Shown here: in pieces, positions 40,820 through 48,854 of the stretch
Numbering within the stretch: the stretch's first letter is position 1
Layout of the letters: the number at the start of each line of letters is the position of its first letter
NCBI GenBank assembly: GCA_947628505.1
Contig: CANRAD010000013.1
Location: 1 to 64,000 of the forward strand
Direction: 5' to 3'
Length of the DNA stretch: 64,000 nucleotides
Source of the DNA: an uncultured Clostridia bacterium
Lineage (GTDB): Bacteria; Bacillota; Clostridia; Christensenellales; Borkfalkiaceae
Translations under genes and position numbers: made by a program
Notes under the pieces: model-generated
Seen by the model: the letters and a program-made list of their open reading frames with translations, nothing else
What the model was told of the DNA's origin: nothing
The model's database searches: none

Positions 40820-42418
40820 ATGGGTATTTTCATATCTGTTCCCGTAACGGTAGAGTGCGTTGTTGCGTCGGTGATTTTCGCCGCGCTCTATTGCCCGACG
40901 GCTTATAAAGTTCTCGGCATACTCCAATCGCTCCAATACCGCGGGAAAAAACTCTTCGCATGGGCGGCGAAGAAAAACAACAAGATTCTTTTGCGGCAAG
41001 CGCTGCTTTTTATGCTTTGCGCGCTCTCTTCCGCGGTGATTTCGCTGTGCTTTTTCTTCGTTGGCAGATGGGCGGCCGTAATAGGGCTTGCGCCTTACGC
41101 GCTGTTTTTTATCGCATACGTGTGGGCAGATAAAAAATTTGCTCTGCGTTCGCCCGCTTCGCCAACGCCGCGTTTCAAAAGACTTTATATAGTTTTCGCT
41201 TTTATCTCCGCCGTCTTGATATATCTTGCGCTCACGCTCTTGAATTTCGCCGATTGCGTATGGGGCAACGCGCTTTTCGCAAATCTCAAATACTGCGTTC
41301 TCTCCGTATTTCCGCTTTTGACCTTGCCCATTGCGGCGCTTGCCAACTGTATAGATAAAATTTACGAAACGCCAAAAAATGCGGGATACGTCAAAAAGGC
41401 GCGCGCCCGCATGGCCGCTTCGTCGTTGAAGGTTATATGCATAACGGGCAGTTACGGCAAGACGAGCGTAAAGAACATTCTCGCCCGCTTGCTTGCCGTA
41501 AAGTACCGCGTGCTCGCCACGCCGCGTTCGCACAATACGCCCTTGGGGCTCGCGCTCACGATAAATTCCGCCGATCTCGGAAATTACGACGTGTTCATCG
41601 CCGAAATGGGCGCGCGCAACGCGGGCGATATATCGGAACTGTGCGGCATCTGTCCGCCGGATTATTCGGTCATAACGGGAATTTGTCCGCAGCACCTCGA
41701 GAGCTTCGGAACGATTGAAAATATAGTCAAAGCAAAGGGAGAAATACTTTCGGCAACCTTGAAAAGCGCGGCGATTGCTCCCGACTGCGAGGAGCTCTTT
41801 GCGGATTATTCCGTTAAAAGGGCGGCGGTTTGCACGGCCGAAAATATAAAATGTTCGCCGGCGGGCGTTTCGTTCACCCTCCGCATAGGCGATGAGCGCG
41901 CGGAAACTTCCTCTCAACTTTTGGGAGCTCATTCCGCTCGCAATATCGCGCTTGCCGCTTCGGTTGCATATGAGCTCGGCGTGAGCTTGGAGGAAATAGC
42001 TGAGGCTGTAAAGGATATCCCCTATGTGGAGCACAGATTGCAGCTCATAGAGAGCGGCGGAGTCAACATTCTCGACGACGGCTACAATTCGAACGTAAAA
42101 GGCGCTGAGGCGGCTCTCGAAACGCTTCGCTCTTTCGGAGGCAGAAAGATAGCGGTAACTCCCGGTCTCGTGGAGCTCGGCGTGCTGGAAGAGAGCGAGA
42201 ACTTCGAGCTCGGCAAAAAACTTGTCGGTCTCGACCTCGTGATTTTGGTCGGCGAGACAATAATAACGCCAGTAAAAGAGGGATATATATCCGCGGGCGG
42301 CGAACGCGAAAAGCTGAGGATATGCCCTCATCTGAAAGCGGCGGAAGAAGTTATAAAGAGCTATGTGTCAAAGGGCGACGCCGTGCTGTTTCTGAACGAT
42401 TTGCCCGATATATATTGA
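40820..42418 (+). CDS. MurF-like Mur ligase with N-terminal membrane domain
   Basis: The 532-residue protein has about five hydrophobic helices in residues 1-180, where MurF normally carries its small UDP-MurNAc-tripeptide-binding domain. Residues ~200-530 are a Mur ligase: ITGSYGKTSVKNILA (P-loop), PRSHNTPLGLALTIN, EMGARNAGDISELC, the HLESFGTIENIVKAKGEI block and the C-terminal LDDGYNSNVKGAEAAL, which are MurF-specific. It should join D-Ala-D-Ala to UDP-MurNAc-tripeptide, or a related amide ligation, at the membrane. It starts directly after the hydrolase stop, and ddl, which makes D-Ala-D-Ala, is next. Whether it is the only MurF in the genome is unknown. Confidence 0.82.
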   Translation: MGIFISVPVTVECVVASVIFAALYCPTAYKVLGILQSLQYRGKKLFAWAAKKNNKILLRQALLFMLCALSSAVISLCFFFVGRWAAVIGLAPYALFFIAYVWADKKFALRSPASPTPRFKRLYIVFAFISAVLIYLALTLLNFADCVWGNALFANLKYCVLSVFPLLTLPIAALANCIDKIYETPKNAGYVKKARARMAASSLKVICITGSYGKTSVKNILARLLAVKYRVLATPRSHNTPLGLALTINSADLGNYDVFIAEMGARNAGDISELCGICPPDYSVITGICPQHLESFGTIENIVKAKGEILSATLKSAAIAPDCEELFADYSVKRAAVCTAENIKCSPAGVSFTLRIGDERAETSSQLLGAHSARNIALAASVAYELGVSLEEIAEAVKDIPYVEHRLQLIESGGVNILDDGYNSNVKGAEAALETLRSFGGRKIAVTPGLVELGVLEESENFELGKKLVGLDLVILVGETIITPVKEGYISAGGEREKLRICPHLKAAEEVIKSYVSKGDAVLFLNDLPDIY

Positions 42419-42437
42419 GTTTTCGGAAAAAACTATG

Positions 42438-42480
42438 AAATCACCAAAGCTGAAAAATTTTTGGCGGAGGTGATTTTTTT
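42438..42480 (+). promoter_or_regulatory. Terminator-like hairpin covering the ddl ribosome binding site
   Basis: AAATCACC (42438-42445) pairs with GGTGATTT (42469-42476), enclosing or abutting the GGAGG of ddl, and is followed by a T run that ends at the ATG. It could attenuate transcription or block ribosome access. Confidence 0.45.
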
Positions 42481-43569
42481 ATGTTGCAGACAGCGGTTAT
42501 ATTCGGCGGAGTTTCCAACGAAAACGAAATATCGGTTATAACGGGCACTATGGCGGCGAATATTCTGAAAAGCGCCGGCTACGGCGTTCTGCCCGTGTAC
42601 ATATCCCAGAGCGGAGAGATTTATTGCCATCAGGATCTCGCCGACATATCGGCGTTCAAAAACGAGAAATTCTCTCTCTGTCCGCGCGCGGCGATAGCCG
42701 ACGGCGGCGTGTATATATTCAACCGTCGGAGCAGAGTAAAAAAATTCGTAAAGGTATATTGCGCGCTCAATTGCTGTCATGGCGGCGCGGGCGAGGGCGG
42801 CGGAGTGAGCGGACTTTTGCGCATTGCGGGAATACCGCTGGCGGGCGCGGACATAGCCGAATCGGCTGTTTTCATGGATAAGTATCTCACCAAACTCGTG
42901 CTCGCCTCGCTCGGCGTCAAAACCGCAAAATACGTCTATATAAGGAGCGCGGAAGAGCTAGCGGCGGCTGCTTTGCCGCCCTTCCCCGTCATAGTGAAGC
43001 CGGCCTCCCTCGGTTCGAGCATAGGCGTTGAAAAGGCCGCCTCGCGGGAGGAGCTCGAAAGGGCGGCGGCGTGCGCGTTCCTGTATGACGACGGCGTGAT
43101 AATAGAGGAGTATCTCGGCAACCGAAGGGAGATAAATTGCGCCGTATATTCCGTCGGCGGCAAAACGGTCGTTTCGGAGTGCGAAGAAGCCGTTTCGGCG
43201 GGAGATATCCTCTCGTTCGGCGATAAATATGAGGGCGGCGGCAAGTCGGTTATCCCGGCGGATATCCCCGCGGAAATTTCCGAAAAGATAAAGAGCGTAA
43301 CGCGCGCCGTATATTCCGCTCTGAATATGCGCGGTATTGCGCGTTTCGATTTTATATGGGCGGGAGACGTGTATCTGAGCGAAGTGAACACCGTTCCCGG
43401 CTCGCTTTCGTATTACCTGCTTTCGGGAGGTTTCAAGGATTTCGCGGGAGTGCTCACAGACATAATAGAGGATGCCGTGAAAAGAGACAAAAGCGGCAGA
43501 AAAAAACTTCTGAAAACGGGCATACTCGAAAATATCCCTTCAAACGCTTGTAAGACGGGAGTGAAATAG
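42481..43569 (+). CDS. ddl: D-alanine--D-alanine ligase
   Basis: Ddl makes the D-Ala-D-Ala dipeptide used by MurF. The 362-residue ATP-grasp protein begins AVIFGGVSNENEISVITG, has a Gly-rich HGGAGEGGGVSGLLR where HGxxGEDGxxQG is usual, GSSIGVEKA, and the metal-binding end IARFDFIWAGDVYLSEVNTV followed by PGSLSYYLL. The final Tyr-Tyr after PGSLS favours a D-Ala rather than a D-Lac ligase by analogy, but this is not decisive. It directly follows the MurF-like gene, a functional pair. Confidence 0.92.
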   Translation: MLQTAVIFGGVSNENEISVITGTMAANILKSAGYGVLPVYISQSGEIYCHQDLADISAFKNEKFSLCPRAAIADGGVYIFNRRSRVKKFVKVYCALNCCHGGAGEGGGVSGLLRIAGIPLAGADIAESAVFMDKYLTKLVLASLGVKTAKYVYIRSAEELAAAALPPFPVIVKPASLGSSIGVEKAASREELERAAACAFLYDDGVIIEEYLGNRREINCAVYSVGGKTVVSECEEAVSAGDILSFGDKYEGGGKSVIPADIPAEISEKIKSVTRAVYSALNMRGIARFDFIWAGDVYLSEVNTVPGSLSYYLLSGGFKDFAGVLTDIIEDAVKRDKSGRKKLLKTGILENIPSNACKTGVK

Positions 43570-43599
43570 TATATAATTCAGAACATAAGAGGAGATTTT

Positions 43600-44802
43600 A
43601 TGAAGATAGAGATGAAAACGCCGCTCGTGGAGATGGACGGCGACGAGATGACGAGAGTATTATGGGGCTGGATAAAGGAGATACTTCTCGAACCGTACAT
43701 ATCCCTTAAAACCGAGTATTACGACCTCGGGCTGAAAGAGCGGGACAGGACGGACGACAGAGTAACGGTGGAGAGCGCGGAAGCCGCAAGACGGCTGGGC
43801 GTCGCCGTAAAATGCGCCACGATAACTCCCAACGCCGCCCGCGTTGAGGAATACGGACTGAAAGAGATGTGGAAGAGCCCCAACGGAACCATTCGCCGCA
43901 TACTTGACGGCACGGTTTTCCGTTCGCCCATTCTCGTCGACGGCATAACGCCTTATGTTCCGGGTTGGAAAAAGCCCATCGCCATCGCCCGCCACGCTTA
44001 CGGCGATATATATAACGCCGTCGAAACCAAAGTGCCGGGCGGTTCTTCGGCGTATCTCGTCGTGTGCGACGGCAGCGGAAAGGAGATTTCGCGGCAGAAA
44101 GTGCACGCCTTTTCGGGGGACGGCATAGCGCAGGCGGTTCACAACACGGACAAGTCGATATCGGATTTTGCGCGTTCGTGTTTCAATTATGCGCTCTCGG
44201 AGCGCCTCGACGTGTGGTTCGGCGCAAAGGACACCATATCCAAAGTTTACGATCACAGATTTAAAGATATATTTCGCGAGATTTACGAAAACGAATACAA
44301 AAACTCCTTTGAAAAAGCCGGTCTGGAATTTATGTACACGCTCATAGACGACGTTGTAGCGCGCGTCATGCGCAGCGAGGGCGGAATGTTGTGGGTATGC
44401 AAAAATTACGACGGCGACGTCATGAGCGATATGGTCGCCACGGCGTTCGGCTCGCTCGGCATGATGAGCTCCGTGCTCGTCTCTCCCGACGGCAAGTACG
44501 AATACGAGGCGGCGCACGGCACGGTTACCCGCCATTATTATAAATATCTTAACGGCGAACAGACTTCCACCAATCCCGTCGCCACCATATGGGCGTGGAC
44601 GGGCGCGCTTAAAAAGAGGGGCGAATTGGACGGAATACCCGCGCTTCCGGAGTTTGCCGAAAAGCTCGAAAAAGCCACTTTGTCAACCGTCGAAGAGGGA
44701 TTTATGACGGGCGATCTTATCCCCATGTTCAAAAAAGAGGGAGTAACGCCCGTAAAACTCAACTCGCGCGAGTTCTTGTTCAAAATCGCCGAAAAACTCT
44801 GA
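43600..44802 (+). CDS. icd: NADP-type isocitrate dehydrogenase
   Basis: The 400-residue protein is of the eukaryote-like (type II) family: [46 protein letters not shown]-like [19 protein letters not shown] and [17 protein letters not shown]. These contain the isocitrate-binding Ser and Arg residues and the NADP-selecting loop. It oxidises isocitrate to 2-oxoglutarate and supplies NADPH and glutamate precursor. GAGGAG precedes the ATG. No citrate synthase or aconitase is adjacent. Confidence 0.95.
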   Translation: MKIEMKTPLVEMDGDEMTRVLWGWIKEILLEPYISLKTEYYDLGLKERDRTDDRVTVESAEAARRLGVAVKCATITPNAARVEEYGLKEMWKSPNGTIRRILDGTVFRSPILVDGITPYVPGWKKPIAIARHAYGDIYNAVETKVPGGSSAYLVVCDGSGKEISRQKVHAFSGDGIAQAVHNTDKSISDFARSCFNYALSERLDVWFGAKDTISKVYDHRFKDIFREIYENEYKNSFEKAGLEFMYTLIDDVVARVMRSEGGMLWVCKNYDGDVMSDMVATAFGSLGMMSSVLVSPDGKYEYEAAHGTVTRHYYKYLNGEQTSTNPVATIWAWTGALKKRGELDGIPALPEFAEKLEKATLSTVEEGFMTGDLIPMFKKEGVTPVKLNSREFLFKIAEKL

Positions 44803-44848
44803 CGTGTCGGCGGACATTTGCGCGCATGCGCTTGTTCTTGCAACCGTA

Positions 44849-44878
44849 TTGACAAAGCCGTGCGGGAAGTGGTATTAT
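44849..44878 (+). promoter_or_regulatory. Promoter of the MocR-like regulator gene
   Basis: TTGACA and TATTAT are 18 bp apart, 35 bp before the ATG at 44914. Confidence 0.65.
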
Positions 44879-44913
44879 TTATAAGACATAAAAATACGGA
44901 CGGGATAATATCA

Positions 44914-46269
44914 ATGCCGCTTTACGACGTCTCCGGCAAAAATAAATATTACACTCTATATCTCAAAATCCGCGAAGACATAACCCGCGGGAAATTCGCC
45001 GCGGGGGACAAACTTCCGTCGAAGCGCGCGCTCGCGGCCGATCTCGGGGTGAGCGTGGTAACCGTGGAACTCGCATACGGGCAGTTGCTTGCCGAGGGGT
45101 ACGTGGAGAGCCGAGAGAGAAGCGGGTATTTCGTGGAGAATATAGACGGCGTTTTTTCCGAAAAACGTCGCCCGATAAAAGAGAGCGTTCCGGAGGGGGA
45201 AAACTGCAAATATGCAATAGATTTTGTCGGCGGATCCGTTCCGGGCGAACTGTTCCCGTTCTCCGTATGGGCAAAATTGACGAGAAAAGTGCTCGCTGAT
45301 TGCGGCGAGGAGCTGTTGCGCAGAGTTCCGTGCGACGGCGCTCCGGAGCTGAAAAAGGCCGTTTCGGATTATCTTTACAGAGCGCGCGGCATTGAGGCGC
45401 CTCCCGGGAATATAGTAATAGGCGCGGGCGCCGAATATCTTTACGGCGTAATCGTCCAGCTGCTCGGTCGCGGCGAAACGTTCGCCGTCGAAAATCCGGG
45501 ATATCCGGGCATTTCGTCGACTTATCGGCTTTACGGCGCAGAGGTTGCGCCTCTCGCGGTAAATCAATCGGGGATATCCCTCGATGAACTGTATTTATCC
45601 GACGCGCGCGCGTTGCACATTTCGCCCGCGCACCAATTCCCGACGGGCGCCGTAACGCCGGTATGGGCGCGCCTTAAAATTATTGAATGGGCCAAATCGC
45701 GCGGCGGCTATATAATCGAGGACGATTACGACAGCGAATTCAGACTTTCGGGGAAGCCTCTGCAAAGTCTTTACAGCCTTTGTCCGGAAAAAGTCATATA
45801 TATGAACACTTTTTCCAAGAGCCTCGCGCCGTCGCTGAGAATGGGCTATATGGTTTTGCCGGACGCGCTTTTGAAAAAATTCCGCGAGCTGTTCTCGGGC
45901 GGAGCCAACGTCGTTCCGCTCTTTGAGCAGATGACGCTCGCCTCTCTCCTCTCGGGAGGTTATTTCGAGCGTCATATTCTGAAAATGAAAAACTATTATA
46001 GGGAAGTCCGTCGCGCGCTCGTTAAAAAACTCGGACAACTCGGCGCCGAATGTGAAATAATCGATACGGGCAGCGGATTGCATATGCTTGCGGGATTTCC
46101 TTCGGCCAAGGACGACGGCGAGATAAAATCGCGCGCCGTGGCCGCGGGAATAAACGTGAAGTGTCTTTCGGATTATCTTTTGTCCCCGATGAGCGGCGTC
46201 GGCAAGTACGCGGTTCTGAATTATTCGGGCATAACGGTATCTCAGATAGAAAATCTATATATGGAGTGA
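44914..46269 (+). CDS. MocR/PdxR-type regulator (GntR helix-turn-helix fused to aminotransferase fold)
   Basis: Residues ~10-75 are a GntR winged helix (LYLKIREDITRGKFAAGDKL, then ALAADLGVSVVTVELAYGQL); residues ~120-450 are a class I aminotransferase fold with the PLP Lys in NTFSKSLAPSLRMGY and EDDYDSEFR. MocR regulators sense PLP or amino compounds and activate or repress a neighbour, often PLP salvage, GABA or transport genes. Start 44914 fits the promoter; the ribosome binding site is weak. The only co-directional neighbour is the flavin reductase gene three bases downstream, so either autoregulation or a distant target is likely. Confidence 0.9.
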   Translation: MPLYDVSGKNKYYTLYLKIREDITRGKFAAGDKLPSKRALAADLGVSVVTVELAYGQLLAEGYVESRERSGYFVENIDGVFSEKRRPIKESVPEGENCKYAIDFVGGSVPGELFPFSVWAKLTRKVLADCGEELLRRVPCDGAPELKKAVSDYLYRARGIEAPPGNIVIGAGAEYLYGVIVQLLGRGETFAVENPGYPGISSTYRLYGAEVAPLAVNQSGISLDELYLSDARALHISPAHQFPTGAVTPVWARLKIIEWAKSRGGYIIEDDYDSEFRLSGKPLQSLYSLCPEKVIYMNTFSKSLAPSLRMGYMVLPDALLKKFRELFSGGANVVPLFEQMTLASLLSGGYFERHILKMKNYYREVRRALVKKLGQLGAECEIIDTGSGLHMLAGFPSAKDDGEIKSRAVAAGINVKCLSDYLLSPMSGVGKYAVLNYSGITVSQIENLYME

Positions 46270-46272
46270 TAT

Positions 46273-46896
46273 ATGAAAGTTTTGATGTTGAACGGCAGTT
46301 CCCGCTTAAACGGTTGCACGTATACTTCGCTGTGCGAAATAGCGCGCGTTCTCGCCGAAGAGGGGATAGAGGCGGAGATTCTTCAAATGGGCGCGCACCC
46401 CGTGCGCGATTGCTGTTCGTGCGGCGGTTGCGTCGGCAAGGGCGTATGCGCGTTCGGAGGGGATATAGTAAACGAATTCATAGAGAAAAGCGCTCAGGCT
46501 CAGGGATTTGTCTTCGGTTCTCCGGTCTACTATGCCCATCCTTCTGGGCAGTTGCTCTCCGCCATGGACAGAATATTCTATGCCGCCGGCGCCGGCTTGC
46601 GCTTTAAACCCGCGGCCGCCGTTGTCTGCGCGCGGCGCGGAGGAACGGCCGCTTCGTTCGACGCGATAAATAAACATTTTACCATAAACCAAATGCCCGT
46701 CGTTTCTTCGTCTTATTGGAATATGGTCTACGGCAACACGCCCGAAGAGATAATGCAAGACGCGGAGGGTTTGCAGACCATGCGCAATCTCGCGAGAAAC
46801 ATGGCTTGGCTCATAAAGTGCGTCGAGGCAGGCAGAGCCTCGGGGATAACCCCGCCCGAACCCGAGAAAAAGATAAAGACGAATTTTATACGTTGA
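46273..46896 (+). CDS. NADPH-dependent FMN reductase / flavodoxin-fold protein
   Basis: The 207-residue protein has a flavodoxin-like N-terminus, VLMLNGSSRLNGCTYTSL, which binds the FMN phosphate, a Cys cluster DCCSCGGCVGKGVC resembling iron-sulfur flavoproteins and NADPH-FMN reductases, and FGSPVYYAHPSGQLLSAMDR. It may be an iron-sulfur flavoprotein or a thiol/quinone reductase; the electron partner is unknown. It follows the MocR gene by three bases. Confidence 0.85.
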   Translation: MKVLMLNGSSRLNGCTYTSLCEIARVLAEEGIEAEILQMGAHPVRDCCSCGGCVGKGVCAFGGDIVNEFIEKSAQAQGFVFGSPVYYAHPSGQLLSAMDRIFYAAGAGLRFKPAAAVVCARRGGTAASFDAINKHFTINQMPVVSSSYWNMVYGNTPEEIMQDAEGLQTMRNLARNMAWLIKCVEAGRASGITPPEPEKKIKTNFIR

Positions 46897-46911
46897 ATTT
46901 TTGAACGAAAC

Positions 46912-46947
46912 AAAAAAACGCGCCCGCGGCATAAAGCCGCGGGCGCG
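46912..46947. terminator. Terminator of the tandem peptide operon (also usable by the reductase unit)
   Basis: A 12-bp perfect stem CGCGCCCGCGGC / GCCGCGGGCGCG with a 5-nt loop is followed on the minus strand by seven Ts. Confidence 0.85.
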
Positions 46948-46965
46948 CCGTTATTTGTGCGTTTT

Positions 46966-47061
46966 TTATCTTGCGCAGTTGAGCGCAACGTAGGAGAGAG
47001 GAGAAACCCCGTACGATTCGTTATATTCTTCCATTTCGTTTAATTCAAAGTATAACAACAT
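46966..47061 (-). CDS. Small peptide 2 of tandem pair (31 residues, conserved C-terminus)
   Basis: AGGAGG (47070-47075) lies eight bases before the ATG. The peptide starts MLLYFELNEMEEYNESYG, acidic and Tyr-rich, and ends PLSYVALNCAR, identical in its last 11 residues to peptide 1. In the DNA for this shared end, all six differences between the copies are synonymous, which points to selection on the peptide. There is one Cys, three residues from the C-terminus. No signal peptide or membrane helix is evident. I recognise no family. The conserved-tail, variable-head layout is the reverse of most RiPP precursors, and no modification enzyme or transporter is adjacent. Confidence 0.7.
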   Translation of the reverse strand: MLLYFELNEMEEYNESYGVSPLSYVALNCAR

Positions 47062-47129
47062 TGCAAATACCTCCTGAAAGTATTTTCATTAATCGCCCCT
47101 TACATATTTTCCGCGAAATCGCGCGGATT

Positions 47130-47222
47130 TTATCTTGCGCAGTTCAATGCAACGTAAGAGAGCGGGCAAAGAGCCTCCTGTCTCTCGTCGATAGCGCTTA
47201 AAGCCTCGTAAATCGTAATCAT
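47130..47222 (-). CDS. Small peptide 1 of tandem pair (30 residues, conserved C-terminus)
   Basis: AAGGAGG (47230-47236) lies seven bases before the ATG, about 49 nt from the predicted transcription start. The peptide starts MITIYEALSAIDERQEAL, then a Cys, and ends PLSYVALNCAR. It shares the last 11 residues with peptide 2; the head is unrelated apart from length and acidity. A small hairpin (TCCGCG...CGCGGA) and 68 nt separate the two. Possible roles include signalling peptide, toxin-like peptide, metal or redox-sensing peptide through the Cys, or translated leader; none is shown. Confidence 0.72.
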   Translation of the reverse strand: MITIYEALSAIDERQEALCPLSYVALNCAR

Positions 47223-47277
47223 AATCAAACCTCCTTAAAAGGTAGTCAAACGGGTTATCTTCCCCGATTGCAGTTGC

Positions 47278-47306
47278 AGTATAGCACTTAAAAAAATGTT
47301 GGTCAA
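47278..47306 (-). promoter_or_regulatory. Promoter of the tandem peptide operon
   Basis: TTGACC and TATACT are 17 bp apart on the minus strand. The spacer ends TTTTTTTAAGTGC, matching the promoter of the micro-ORF transcript at 16722-16749. AATGTT and AACATT flank the -35 as a short inverted repeat. Confidence 0.8.
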
Positions 47307-47514
47307 TAACATTTTACAAAATTTTAAAATTTTTATTTTTGTTATTTTCTACCATTATTATATGAAAATAATTATAATTTATGTGAACTTTACAAAAATC
47401 AAAAAATTTTAGTGTAATTATTTTTCATAAGTAACAAAAATTTATGTTTTATAACAACAAAATTAACATTTTTGTTTGTAGGTATAAATTAAAACGAAAA
47501 AAATATATAAAAGT
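47307..47514. other. AT-rich intergenic segment without genes
   Basis: About 210 bp that are well over 80% A+T, unlike the ~50% surroundings, upstream of the peptide promoter. A-tracts and T-tracts alternate. It could act as an UP element or nucleoid-protein binding region. I see no coding sequence in it. Confidence 0.6.
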
Positions 47515-47551
47515 CGAAAAAAGGGGCTGCCGCGCGGGAAGCGCGGCAGCC
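47515..47551 (-). terminator. Terminator of the SpoIIQ-like peptidase gene
   Basis: An 11-bp stem GGCTGCCGCGC / GCGCGGCAGCC with a 5-nt loop is followed on the minus strand by Cs and six Ts. Confidence 0.8.
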
Positions 47552-47572
47552 TTGAATATTGTTTATTTATTG

Positions 47573-48202
47573 TTATTTGGGCTGCAATTGGAGATAATTT
47601 TCGGGATCCGTGATTTTTCCGTTGCAATAAACTTCGAAATGAAGGTGATCGCCCATTTCGTTTTCCACGCCGGTAGCCGCTATTATCGTTCCGATAACTT
47701 CTTCGCGGTCCACAATGTCGCCTTTTTTGAGTCCGTCCTTGGGCTTTACGAAGCGGTAGACCGTTTCAACGTCGTTCGCGTGTTTGAGAACGATATAGGA
47801 TTCGAAAAGTCTGTCTCCGGTAACTATGTCGACCACTTCGCCGTCAACCGCGGCGAGTACCTGCGTGCCGGCGTCGGCTTTGAAGTCCACTCCGACGTGG
47901 TCGGTATATCTGTTGAGCGTCGAGTCGAAGAAGAACACCTGAGCTTGCGTAAGGTCGACGTCTTTTACGGGAGCTCTGAACTCCGTCGCGGAGGAGACGT
48001 CTTTTTCGGGCTCTTTGTCATCGGGCTCTTTGTCTTCCGGTTCAACCACGGTTCCCGTATCGGCGAGGTTGACCGAATTGCTGTTAACCGCGAACACTAC
48101 CGCCACGCATATGGCGGCTATTACGAGCAGACATGCCGCGATTATCAGGTAACGCAGTAAAATTTTCTTTTTTGTGGGTTTGGTTTTTTCCTTGTCTTTC
48201 AT
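47573..48202 (-). CDS. Membrane-anchored M23 (LytM) domain protein, SpoIIQ-like
   Basis: The 209-residue protein has a Lys-rich cytoplasmic N-terminus, one membrane helix (about 16-39), an acidic repeat linker (PEDKEPDDKEPEKD) and an M23 domain (about 75-200). The zinc motifs are present: HVGVD (His and Asp) and HLHFEV (His pair). The usual catalytic His of the YxHL element is replaced: the sequence reads TVYRFV. Size and topology resemble SpoIIQ, the forespore half of the engulfment channel, rather than secreted autolysins; a role in sporulation is inference. AAGGAG precedes the ATG. It is downstream of and probably cotranscribed with the 48254-48673 gene. Confidence 0.85.
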   Translation of the reverse strand: MKDKEKTKPTKKKILLRYLIIAACLLVIAAICVAVVFAVNSNSVNLADTGTVVEPEDKEPDDKEPEKDVSSATEFRAPVKDVDLTQAQVFFFDSTLNRYTDHVGVDFKADAGTQVLAAVDGEVVDIVTGDRLFESYIVLKHANDVETVYRFVKPKDGLKKGDIVDREEVIGTIIAATGVENEMGDHLHFEVYCNGKITDPENYLQLQPK

Positions 48203-48253
48203 AATATTTCAACTCCTTGTTGTTTTGATATTGACCGTAATTCCGGCTTTTAT

Positions 48254-48673
48254 TCAATATCCTCCGAAAATTATGGGAGAGGCCACTTTCACGCCGCTGT
48301 CGCGCACGCAGATATGCAGATTTATTTCAACTCCGTCGAGCATCAGAGAATATGGCAGATCCGCGGCGCAATAGTAGTTGACGTATCCCTCGCCCTCTTC
48401 ACGGCGGACTATTCTGCCGTTTACGCTCTTTAAAAACTCGTCAAGCGAAAAATCGTCGTATTCCGCGCTCTCGCCGAACACGTCGGTGAGAGTGAGCCTC
48501 GTAAGCGCGGCGTTGTCCCCGGCGAATACCTCTCTGCAATCTTTTGAACTCGTGCCGCAATAGAAAACATAATTTTTGCCGTTTTCGAAGCACAGCCTCG
48601 AAGGGAGCGCCGCAACGGCCAGCGCAACGAAAGCGGCGGCAAGTACAACGGCGGACAGTCTAAAAATTTTCAT
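48254..48673 (-). CDS. Exported protein, possible YwmB-like C-terminal region
   Basis: The 139-residue protein has an N-terminal hydrophobic segment (about 5-24, alanine-rich) that acts as a signal peptide or anchor. The body contains YVNYYCAADLPYSLMLDG and ends VASPIIFGGY. The ending is reminiscent of YwmB proteins, which are encoded near spoIID in Bacillus, but the protein is much shorter and the match is by impression only. AAAGGAG precedes the ATG. It lies upstream of the SpoIIQ-like gene, so the two may act together at the cell surface. Confidence 0.7.
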   Translation of the reverse strand: MKIFRLSAVVLAAAFVALAVAALPSRLCFENGKNYVFYCGTSSKDCREVFAGDNAALTRLTLTDVFGESAEYDDFSLDEFLKSVNGRIVRREEGEGYVNYYCAADLPYSLMLDGVEINLHICVRDSGVKVASPIIFGGY

Positions 48674-48801
48674 GCGGAACTCCTTTTTTCGGAAAGTAAT
48701 GAGGTTATTGACGCCCTCGGAATTTCTTAAACATACTTTTTTATTCGTGTTTATATCGCATTTTGCGCAGTCAATAATTAACAGGTATTTTCGTCAGGCG
48801 C

Positions 48802-48830
48802 TTGCCCGCCGCGGGGAAAAGTGCTATAAT
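48802..48830 (+). promoter_or_regulatory. Promoter of the DUF4011 helicase gene
   Basis: TTGCCC and TATAAT are 17 bp apart with an extended -10 TGC. It diverges from the minus-strand exported-protein gene. Confidence 0.75.
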
Positions 48831-48854
48831 TCGGTAAAAGGGAAAAGGTGAACT

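Noticed and set aside
39920-42331. 803-codon open frame on the minus strand
   Set aside because: It lies opposite rimI, the hydrolase and the MurF-like gene, is rich in Arg, Tyr and His with no domain, and arises from codon bias of the real genes.
46966-47222. Tandem peptides as classical RiPP precursors
   Set aside because: Variation is in the N-terminal part and conservation in the C-terminus, the reverse of leader/core logic, and no modification or export gene is nearby. A non-classical RiPP is not excluded.
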